DNA from: an uncultured Terriglobus sp.
GTDB lineage: Bacteria; Acidobacteriota; Terriglobia; Terriglobales; Acidobacteriaceae
DNA: 8,035 bases
NCBI GenBank assembly: GCA_937859825.1
Contig: CALMAP010000396.1
Coordinates: forward strand, 1-8,035
Direction of reading: 5' to 3'
The notes under the pieces are model-generated. The model ran no database searches, was not told the origin of the DNA, and saw nothing but the letters and a program-made list of their open reading frames with translations. Of this stretch, positions 1-5,826 are shown piece by piece. Numbering within the stretch: the stretch's first letter is position 1; each line of letters begins with the position of its first letter. Both the position numbers and the translations under genes were made by a program.

Positions 1-1
1 G

Positions 2-1747
2 ACCAACCCCGCAGACCGCGTCCAGCAGACCATCTCCTGGGGCGACCAGTTGCGCTGGAACCGCAAGAAGCACAACCTCAACTTCGGCTTCGATGTGCGT
101 CACGTGCAAAACAATGTGATCGGCGGCACCAATGTGGTGGGCTCGTTTACCTTCTCCGGTCTGTTCACGCAGAATCCCAACGCAGGCACCGGCACGACGG
201 GTTCCACCTCCACGCCTTCCGGTTCCAGCTTTGCGGACTTCCTGCTCGGCGCGCCACAGCAGTCCAAGATCCAGGCCGGTCTGAACAAGATCCACCTGCG
301 CGAGCTGGTTTCCAGCATCTACGGCTTCGACGACTGGCGGCTGCTGCCCAATCTGACACTCAACACCGGCCTGCGTTATGAGTACTTCGGCCCCTATACC
401 GAGATCGACAACCAGCTTGTGAACCTGGACCACAGCGCCGATTTCTCAACCGTGGCACCGGTGTTGCCGAACGCTGCCGGCCCCTACTCCGGCAGGTTCC
501 CGCGCTCGCTGGTCAACCCGGACCACACGCTGCTTTCGCCGCGTCTTGGCCTCGCCTACCGGCCTAAGTTCGTGAAGAACACCGTGCTGCGCGCGGGCTA
601 TGGCATCAGCTACAACACCACGCAGTTCGGCAGCTTCGCCAACTCCCTTAGCTACCAGGTGCCCTTTGCCGTCACGCAGACCAACGTCGCCAGCACCACG
701 GGCAGCAACGATCCAGGTTGCGGCACGTTTACGCGACCGGGAACGAACAGCGGCGGCAAAACCTTCACGCTCACCAGCGCCTTCAACTGCACCGCGGCCG
801 CGATCACCAACAACTTTGCGGTGAACCGCGACTACCGCCTTGGCCGCGTGCAGGCGATCAACGCCGGGGTGCAGCATACCTTCGGCCTGGGCGTGTTGCT
901 CAACGTGGACTACAACGGCTCCTTCGGCGGCAACCTAGACATCCTACGTGCGCCAGGCCGCACCGCAAGCGGCCTGGTGACGAACTCGCAGGCCTACACC
1001 TATGAGGACTCCGTCGCCGAATCGCGCTTCAACGCGCTTGCGATCAACCTGCGCAAACGCATGTCGAAGGGAGTGGCCATGCAGGCGACGTACACCTACG
1101 GGCACTCCATCGACAATGCGAGTTCCATCGGCGGCAGCGGCGGCAACACTATCGTGCAGAACGACCAGCGGCTCGACCTCGAGTTTGGCAACAGCAGCTT
1201 CGACGTGCGGCACCGGCTTAACGGCAACTTCGTTCTGGAACTTCCCTTCGGTCCGAACCGCGCCTTTCTGCACAGCGGAGGCTTTGCCTCAAAAGCCCTT
1301 GACGGCTGGAACCTGAGCGGCGACTACACCTTTGCCACCGGCAGCTATGCCACGCCGCAGTACCAGAACACTGCCGCCCAGCTTGCCACGGGCGGCAACT
1401 ACACACTGCGCCCGGATCGCGTGTTTTCGCAGCCCATTGCCGGTGCGGGCCGCCTGCAAAGCTGGTTCAACCCCGCCGCCTTCACTGCTCCCGCGGCAAA
1501 CACCTTCGGCAACGCTTCCCGAAACTCCATCCGCCTGCCCGGCACCGTCAGCGTGGACGCCTCGCTCTCCCGCTCCTTCGCCTTCGGCGACCTGAAGAAC
1601 CTGGAGGCGCGCGCCACGGCCAACAACGTCTTCAACACGGTGCAGTACAGCAGCGTGGACACAGTGCTGAACTCCTCCACCTTCGGCCAGGTCACCGGCG
1701 TGGCCAACGCACGCAAGTTCAGCTTCCAGGCGAGGTACCGGTTCTAA
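2..1747 (+). CDS. TonB-dependent receptor (Oar-like), C-terminal beta-barrel, 5' partial
   Basis: This is the last 581 residues of an outer-membrane TonB-dependent receptor; the frame is open to the window edge, so the plug and any N-terminal carboxypeptidase-regulatory-like domain are missing. Family hallmarks are the repeated aromatic/polar beta-strand pattern, SFADFLLG near base 230, LRYEYFGPY near 370, LSPRLGLAYRP near 535, SSFDVRHRLNGNFVLELPFG near 1195, and a final strand ending in Phe (FQARYRF, TAA at 1745-1747), the usual BAM-recognised terminus. Full-length acidobacterial members are commonly about 1000-1200 residues, so roughly half is present. Two Cys codons at 719 and 788 lie in a Gly/Thr/Asn-rich stretch that looks like a surface loop and could form a disulfide. 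The substrate cannot be read from sequence; Oar-like receptors in this phylum are often assumed to import oligosaccharides or peptides. The family call is firm, the substrate unknown. Confidence 0.93.
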   Translation, partial: TNPADRVQQTISWGDQLRWNRKKHNLNFGFDVRHVQNNVIGGTNVVGSFTFSGLFTQNPNAGTGTTGSTSTPSGSSFADFLLGAPQQSKIQAGLNKIHLRELVSSIYGFDDWRLLPNLTLNTGLRYEYFGPYTEIDNQLVNLDHSADFSTVAPVLPNAAGPYSGRFPRSLVNPDHTLLSPRLGLAYRPKFVKNTVLRAGYGISYNTTQFGSFANSLSYQVPFAVTQTNVASTTGSNDPGCGTFTRPGTNSGGKTFTLTSAFNCTAAAITNNFAVNRDYRLGRVQAINAGVQHTFGLGVLLNVDYNGSFGGNLDILRAPGRTASGLVTNSQAYTYEDSVAESRFNALAINLRKRMSKGVAMQATYTYGHSIDNASSIGGSGGNTIVQNDQRLDLEFGNSSFDVRHRLNGNFVLELPFGPNRAFLHSGGFASKALDGWNLSGDYTFATGSYATPQYQNTAAQLATGGNYTLRPDRVFSQPIAGAGRLQSWFNPAAFTAPAANTFGNASRNSIRLPGTVSVDASLSRSFAFGDLKNLEARATANNVFNTVQYSSVDTVLNSSTFGQVTGVANARKFSFQARYRF

Positions 1748-1867
1748 TGGATACTTCGGTGACGATCGAAATGCAATCGCAAGTTCCTTGCAACACTCAG
1801 ACGTTTATCGAAGCGTTTCCAGCTTTATGCGAGCAAACGGGAACCTTTCGGTCCACACAGGAGGGAG

Positions 1868-1887
1868 CAGGGGCCTTTAGGCCCCTG
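1868..1887. repeat. Palindrome, 9-bp arms, 2-nt centre
   Basis: The sequence caggggcctTTaggcccctg is a perfect inverted repeat with 9-bp arms around TT. It belongs with the other GGCT/AGCC-cored palindromes of this window. No T-tract follows, so it does not look like an intrinsic terminator for the upstream receptor gene. Confidence 0.8.
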
Positions 1888-1975
1888 ATAGAAGTTCCGG
1901 GGACAGGGGCTTTTGCCCGGCAGATTCCCCGGTCCATTCCACCCGCCCTGACGGGCCTGTATTCCGCCCGGTCTG

Positions 1976-1997
1976 GCGTGGGGCTAAAGCCCCACGC
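1976..1997. repeat. Palindrome, 10-bp arms, 2-nt centre
   Basis: Arms gcgtggggct (1976-1985) and agccccacgc (1988-1997) are perfectly complementary around AA. The inner core GGGGCT-NN-AGCCCC is the same as in the palindrome at 2154-2169, while the outer base pairs differ. It is followed by TTCCCTGAAG (2001-2010), a 10-mer that recurs at 2183-2192 after the 2154-2169 palindrome. Confidence 0.8.
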
Positions 1998-2024
1998 TCC
2001 TTCCCTGAAGGACCCGATTCCAGA

Positions 2025-2090
2025 TCTGTCATTTCGACCGGAGCGCGGCGTAGCGGAGAAACCTGCATCCCCTTCGGTCGAAATGACAGA
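2025..2090. repeat. 66-bp inverted-repeat element with 16-bp perfect arms
   Basis: Left arm tctgtcatttcgaccg (2025-2040) and right arm cggtcgaaatgacaga (2075-2090) are exact reverse complements separated by 34 bp. From memory, sequences of the type CTGTCATTTCGACCGGAGCG recur between genes in Acidobacteriota genomes; I could not verify this here. It could be a dispersed REP-like or miniature element. No clear target-site duplication flanks it. The ATG at 2083, the nearest upstream conventional start for the VWFA gene, lies inside the right arm. Confidence 0.8.
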
Positions 2091-4380
2091 ATTTGTGGTT
2101 GGCTCTTTGAAAGGGCACGGCTTCAGCCGTGCCACTCACCGCTCAACTTGGAGAGGGGCTTTAGCCCCTGGGGTAGCAAGACGTTCCCTGAAGCGACAAA
2201 CGCTTACGAAGGCGCTTGTCGCCGTGGCGATGCTCATCGGAACAGGGCCGCAGCTGCTCGCCCAGCAGGACCCCACCTCCATGGTCCTGCGCGTGCAATC
2301 GCAAATCGTGCTGACCAACGTGGTCGTGCGCGACAAGAAGACCGGTCAGCCCATTCGCGGCCTCAAGGCAAGCGACTTTACCGTGACCGAGAACGGCAAG
2401 CCGCAAGCGATCACCAGCTTCGACTTCCAGACCGTGGACGAAGCCGCTCGCCTCAACGAAGCTACCGTGAGCGGCACCACGCCCACCATCGCGCAGATGC
2501 TGGACCGCTCCATCGGCGCGCAGCCGGAGCAGCTACGCGACCACCGCCTGATCGTGCTCTTCTTCGACGTCGCCTCCATGCAGCCCGAAGACATCGATCG
2601 CGCGGTGGACGGCGCGAACGACTACATCAACAAGAAGATGCAGCCCGCCGACCTGGTTGCCGTGGCCAGCCTGGGCACCGCGCTCTCGCTCGACCATGAC
2701 TTCACGGCAGACAAGAATGCGCTGCTGCGCACCGTGGGCAGGTTCAACGGCAGCAACCAGTCCGCCGGCCTGGCTGCAGGCGCGACGGGCGGCAGCACCG
2801 AAGGCACGGCGGACGATTCCAGCAGCTTCGTCGCCGACGACACCGAGTACGACAACCTGAACACCGACCGCGAACTCTACGCGATCCAAACCATCGCCAA
2901 GTCGTTGGAGCGCGTGGACCAGCGCAAAAGCATGTTGTATTTTTCCGGCGGCCTTTCCCGCAACGGCGTGGAGAACCAGGCCAGCATCCGTTCCGCCACG
3001 AATGCGGCGGCGAAGGCGAACATGGCCATCTACACCGTGGATACGCGCGGCCTGCAGGCTCTGCCGCCGCTGGGCGACGCCTCCACCGGTTCCACGCGCG
3101 GCACCAGCGCCTACTCCGGTGCGAGTATGCAGGCGAAGCTCGACAGCAACGCTTCTTCGCAGGAACTGCTTTCAACACTGGCCAGCGACACCGGCGGCAA
3201 GTTCTTCGGCGACTCGAACGACTTCGCCCCCGCCTTCCAGCAGATTCAGCACGACACCGAGGCCTATTACATTCTCGGCTTCCGCTCCACCGACCAGCGC
3301 AAGGACGGCGCGTTCCGGAAGCTGACCATCAAGCTGAACCGCAGCGACGCAAAACTGGAGTACCGCCCCGGCTACTACGCGCCCGCCGACTTCCAGCACC
3401 AGAAGACCGAGGACCGGGAAGAGGCGCTGACCGCGCAACTGCGCAGCGATCTGCCCGCAGTCGATGTGCCGGTCTACCTCGAGGCCTTCTACTTCCGGCA
3501 GTCGGCCAACAGCTACAGCGTGCCCATGGCGCTGATCGTACCCGGCTCCGCGATCCCCTTCACCCGAGCGAAGGACCAGGACAAGGCCACGCTCGACATC
3601 GCCGCGCAGGTGAAAAACGCGCAGGGCATCGTGGTGGGCAACGCGCGCGACACGGTCAAGCTCAGCGTCGATGGAACAGCCGGAGCCGCCCGCCGCAACA
3701 TCCAGTACGGCACCAGCTTTCAACTCGCACCCGGCCACTACCACGTGAAATTCGTCGTGCGCGAAAACGAGACCGGCAACATGGGTTCGTTCGAAACAGA
3801 TATCGTCGTGCCCGACCAGAAGAAGGCCGCGATGAAGCTCTCCAGCGTGGTGGTCAGTTCGCAACGCGCACCCGTGCCGAAGCAGGACAATCGCAGGCGC
3901 AGCGGTGCTCCACCAGCCGACCCGCTGGTGCACGACGACCAGCAGTTTGTGCCCAACGTGCCGCACGTCTTCCGGCAAGACGGCCACCTGTACCTGCTCT
4001 ACGAACTCTATGACCCGGCCAAGCTGTCGAAGGAGGCGCAGGCCGCAGCGGCGACCCAAGCTGCGGCACAGCAGAGCGGCCTGAAGGCACGCGGAGGCGC
4101 AGGCGGCGTGCGGGTACTTACCTCGGTCGAGTTTCTGCAGAACGGCGCGAAAATCCTTGAAACTCCGCTCGTCGCAACCGACGTACTGAACGAGCCCGAC
4201 CGCAACGCCATCGGCTTCACCTTCGACGTACCGCTGGAACAACTCAAGCCCGGCGACTACATTTGCCAGGTAAACGTGGTGGACGATGCGGGCGGTAGCT
4301 TCAGCTTTCCACGACTGGCCCTGCGCGTAGTTGCACCAGCGAAGTCCGCAGCAACTGCTCAAAGTGCATCTGGCTCGTAA
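2083..4380 (+). CDS. VWFA-related Acidobacterial family protein, exported (paralogue 1)
   Basis: This is an exported protein of the acidobacterial VWFA-related family (TIGR03436 type), whose molecular role is unknown. From the ATG at 2083 it has 765 residues. A signal peptide core lies at about residues 37-60 (KRQTLTK, then ALVAVAMLIG, ending LLA before QQ). The family opening follows (QSQIVLTNVVVRDKKTG, then LKASDFTVTENG), then the VWA core starting FFDVASM at residue 162, DHDFTADKNALL, YFSGGL, YTVDTRG, and the closing YYILGFRS (395) to RPGYYAP (about 429). The MIDAS motif DxSxS is degenerate (D-V-A-S-M), so metal binding is doubtful. Residues about 430-765 are beta-rich, ending with a PGDYICQVNVVDD segment. 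The start is unresolved: ATG 1747 (877 residues), ATG 2083, TTG 2107, or a CTG at 2188 that would give an ideal signal peptide; none has a clear Shine-Dalgarno except weakly 1747. I chose the nearest conventional ATG. Family call firm, start weak. Confidence 0.9.
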   Translation: MTEFVVGSLKGHGFSRATHRSTWRGALAPGVARRSLKRQTLTKALVAVAMLIGTGPQLLAQQDPTSMVLRVQSQIVLTNVVVRDKKTGQPIRGLKASDFTVTENGKPQAITSFDFQTVDEAARLNEATVSGTTPTIAQMLDRSIGAQPEQLRDHRLIVLFFDVASMQPEDIDRAVDGANDYINKKMQPADLVAVASLGTALSLDHDFTADKNALLRTVGRFNGSNQSAGLAAGATGGSTEGTADDSSSFVADDTEYDNLNTDRELYAIQTIAKSLERVDQRKSMLYFSGGLSRNGVENQASIRSATNAAAKANMAIYTVDTRGLQALPPLGDASTGSTRGTSAYSGASMQAKLDSNASSQELLSTLASDTGGKFFGDSNDFAPAFQQIQHDTEAYYILGFRSTDQRKDGAFRKLTIKLNRSDAKLEYRPGYYAPADFQHQKTEDREEALTAQLRSDLPAVDVPVYLEAFYFRQSANSYSVPMALIVPGSAIPFTRAKDQDKATLDIAAQVKNAQGIVVGNARDTVKLSVDGTAGAARRNIQYGTSFQLAPGHYHVKFVVRENETGNMGSFETDIVVPDQKKAAMKLSSVVVSSQRAPVPKQDNRRRSGAPPADPLVHDDQQFVPNVPHVFRQDGHLYLLYELYDPAKLSKEAQAAAATQAAAQQSGLKARGGAGGVRVLTSVEFLQNGAKILETPLVATDVLNEPDRNAIGFTFDVPLEQLKPGDYICQVNVVDDAGGSFSFPRLALRVVAPAKSAATAQSASGS
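2111..2174 (+). repeat. Two-hairpin palindromic element, copy A
   Basis: Hairpin 1 is ggcacggctTCagccgtgcc (2114-2133, 9-bp arms). After a spacer of about 20 bp comes hairpin 2, aggggctTTagcccct (2154-2169, 7-bp arms), then GGGGT. The same arrangement occurs on the opposite strand at 5511-5572. It lies just ahead of the signal-peptide coding segment of the VWFA gene and may be either transcribed leader or translated N-terminus, depending on the true start. Confidence 0.8.
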
Positions 4381-4421
4381 GCCGGAAAAGATCGAAGGGC
4401 CGCTGACTCCGACTAGGGCGT

Positions 4422-4450
4422 TTGCCAGGATTGTTCGCACCGGCTAAACT
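4422..4450 (+). promoter_or_regulatory. Possible sigma-70 promoter
   Basis: TTGCCA (4422-4427) and TAAACT (4445-4450) match the -35 and -10 consensus at 5/6 and 4/6 positions with an ideal 17-bp spacer. They lie about 125 bp upstream of the small exported-protein gene, in a spacer with no other feature. Promoter-like pairs occur by chance, so this is tentative. Confidence 0.3.
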
Positions 4451-4574
4451 CCTGCCTGCTATATTTGGCTCACACCTCATTCGAATCCTGGGCTTGCACG
4501 CAAATACGAGTTGTTCTCGGCAGAGGATTCTTTCTGGCGAATGCGCCTAGTTCCCAGAGTTCCAAGGATTGGCT

Positions 4575-5342
4575 TTGAAGCAAGCATATTTCATAGGTAA
4601 GACTCAGGTGCGAACTTGGTTCTCTATCGCAGTACTTGGTTTCGCAAACTTTTGCGAGTGTCAGCGAATCCACAAGACCGCCACTGCTGAGTCAGCCAAG
4701 AGTCAAGCGGGTGCTCCCTCTGGCGGCGAGGGCGATAAGGCAGCGAAATCAACGGAAGTCGCATCGGCGGCTGCTCTCAAAGCGTATGTATGCAGGATTG
4801 TTCACATGACGGGGCCGCTGGCCGGTGACAGCAATAAAAAGCCTCAGTACTATTACAGCGCTGCTTTTGAAAGTAATCAAAATCCCGAGACGCTAAGCAG
4901 TGCCTTTGTTAAGTACCTCCTCACTCAGTACGGAGTGCAAAACGAAGTAGATGGCCCGTCCAGACATGCTGGAGGAGGCTGTTGGACCGTAGACTCCTGG
5001 ACGTTGAGCGACGCTCAGGCTTTTATCGACAAGGAACTGATGACCTCATCAAATAATCACAAACCTCCGGTGTCGTGGCCGAATGCAGTGACAACGTCTT
5101 GGGCCTACTCCGGAAAGAACATCATGACGGCCGCCTCTACAAAGCGTGCGATGGATGCGAAAACCGGCAACTCGGCCCCTGGAGCGCAGTCGGGTATAGA
5201 CTCTGCTGCAAGCACCGATACCACTTCCGCGAAGAAGAAGAAGCAGGCCTACGACGCCTGCATGCAGAAATGGTTGAAGAGGATCAAAGGTCACTCGGCA
5301 ATCGATTATCAGCAGGTTTGCGGAGCGGCTCCTCCGCAGTAG
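4575..5342 (+). CDS. Exported hypothetical protein with conserved-looking Cys residues
   Basis: I do not recognise a named family. The 255-residue product has a short basic N-terminus, a hydrophobic segment at about 14-27 (TWFSIAVLGFANFC), an Ala/Ser/Lys/Gly-rich linker (about 35-68), and a compact region (about 70-180) with YVC, YYYSAAF, SSAFVKYLLTQYG, GGGCW, AQAFIDKEL and TTSWAY. A low-complexity stretch (about 195-222) leads to KKKK, AYDACMQKW and a final YQQVC. Cys 73, 136, 229 and 249 could form two disulfides outside the cytoplasm. The F-x-x-YL..YG / C / AQA / W-Y spacing reminds me of uncharacterised bacterial exported proteins, from memory only. Start: AAGGA (4564-4568) sits 6 bases before TTG 4575; TTG 4569 and GTG 4608 are alternatives. 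Cys 27 and 29 lack a proper lipobox. Third positions are much less G/C-rich than in the neighbours, hinting at transfer. Confidence 0.7.
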   Translation: MKQAYFIGKTQVRTWFSIAVLGFANFCECQRIHKTATAESAKSQAGAPSGGEGDKAAKSTEVASAAALKAYVCRIVHMTGPLAGDSNKKPQYYYSAAFESNQNPETLSSAFVKYLLTQYGVQNEVDGPSRHAGGGCWTVDSWTLSDAQAFIDKELMTSSNNHKPPVSWPNAVTTSWAYSGKNIMTAASTKRAMDAKTGNSAPGAQSGIDSAASTDTTSAKKKKQAYDACMQKWLKRIKGHSAIDYQQVCGAAPPQ

Positions 5343-5510
5343 AAGAAAAGGGCTTGGGGCACGCCGGGTGCTCCGTATATTGCGTTCTTTGCAATGTGCG
5401 GGATCGCATTTTCCTAACCACAAGCTCATACTCGCATCCAGAAGCCATCATCGCGTAAAGCCGCACTGTATGGGCACCCGGCTGATTCTCCCAAATTCCA
5501 GGTGAGGCGG

Positions 5511-5572
5511 ACCCCAGGGGCTGAAGCCCTGTTTGTGGGAGGCTTTTACGGCATGGCTGAAGCCATGCCCTT
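5511..5572 (-). repeat. Two-hairpin palindromic element, copy B (inverted)
   Basis: Read on the minus strand this matches the element at 2111-2174: hairpin 1 is ggcatggctTCagccatgcc (5550-5569), then a spacer of about 18 bp, then a hairpin on AGGGCT-TC-AGCCCCT (5516-5530) followed by GGGGT. Relative to copy A, a C:G pair in the hairpin 1 stem is replaced by T:A, keeping the stem perfect. Hairpin 2 has one unpaired base. The spacers between the hairpins are not conserved. Confidence 0.8.
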
Positions 5573-5645
5573 CCGAAAGCGACAGAGCCCCTGCAGACAG
5601 AAAACAAACTCCACACCTCACAGACATCCTCCACCGCTCACGAAG

Positions 5646-5743
5646 CGTGGGTGCCCCCTTCTTCGCGCTCTTTGCGAAGGGTGGGTAAGTGGTGCCACAA
5701 ACATCCCAGAGCCCACCCTTGCTTCGCAAGGATGGGGCAACCA
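5646..5743. repeat. Composite palindromic repeat (GGGTGCCCC / TTCGCNNNGCGAA type)
   Basis: The segment contains CTTCGC (5661-5666) paired with GCGAAG (5674-5679), CCTTGC (5717-5722) paired with GCAAGG (5726-5731) with further CCCA/TGGG pairing outside, and outer arms GGTGCCCC (5650-5657) against GGGGCAACC (5734-5742), which match apart from one extra base. From memory, GGGTGCCCC plus TTCGC/GCGAA elements are a common dispersed intergenic repeat in Acidobacteriota; this is unverified. An in-frame GTG-type upstream extension of the next gene would fall inside it and is not believable as coding. Confidence 0.65.
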
Positions 5744-5812
5744 GATCTGTTAAGCCGCATACAATTCTTTTCACGGCCGCAACTTCTACGGTCGCATGCC
5801 TGTCTTCCTCTC

Positions 5813-5818
5813 AGGAGG
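5813..5818 (+). promoter_or_regulatory. Ribosome binding site deciding the start at 5827
   Basis: A perfect AGGAGG lies 8 bases before the ATG at 5827. It settles the start of the second VWFA gene against an upstream in-frame start at 5689, which would translate the composite repeat. Confidence 0.9.
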
Positions 5819-5826
5819 CTTTCACA

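Larger units (their letters stand above)
1748..2082. other. Repeat-rich intergenic stretch (frame open but probably not translated)
   Basis: I interpret this spacer between the receptor and the VWFA gene as non-coding. It contains palindromes at 1868-1887 and 1976-1997 and most of an inverted repeat at 2025-2090. One + frame stays open from an ATG at 1747, which overlaps the receptor stop as TAATG with a GAGG at 1732-1735, so a coupled start is formally possible. Against it, codons after 1747 lack the G/C-rich third positions of the flanking genes, the translation resembles no domain I know, and the opposite strand is open here too. I saw no convincing sigma-70 promoter or T-tract terminator. 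Confidence 0.6.
5343..5826. other. Intergenic region with repeats and leader of the second VWFA gene
   Basis: This 484-bp spacer holds, in order, about 165 bp in which I see nothing, the two-hairpin element on the minus strand (5511-5572), a featureless stretch, a composite repeat (5646-5743), and the leader of the next gene. A TACAAT (5760-5765) resembles a -10 box, but no acceptable -35 lies 16-18 bp upstream. Short frames here are explained by the repeats. Confidence 0.6.

Noticed and set aside
2150..2176. GGAG and GTAG tetranucleotides beside hairpin 2 of copy A as RAYT recognition marks
   Set aside because: The tetranucleotides are not kept at the matching positions in copy B, so they are probably chance.
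3172..4440. A 422-codon minus-strand open frame antisense to the first VWFA gene
   Set aside because: Same shadow effect; the translation shows no recognisable domain, signal peptide or ribosome binding site.
5397..5412. Short stem TGCG-GGAT-CGCA followed by TTTT as a terminator
   Set aside because: A 4-bp stem and four T residues are too weak to claim an intrinsic terminator.
5075..5458. A 127-codon + frame overlapping the end of the small exported gene
   Set aside because: It lies mostly inside the exported gene in another frame, has no ribosome binding site of note and no domain.
5760..5765. TACAAT as a promoter -10 for the second VWFA gene
   Set aside because: No -35-like hexamer lies at 16-18 bp upstream, so it was not listed as a promoter.
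5689..5826. Upstream in-frame start extending the second VWFA protein by 46 residues
   Set aside because: It would translate a palindromic repeat and bury the signal peptide; AGGAGG 8 bases before ATG 5827 decides the start.
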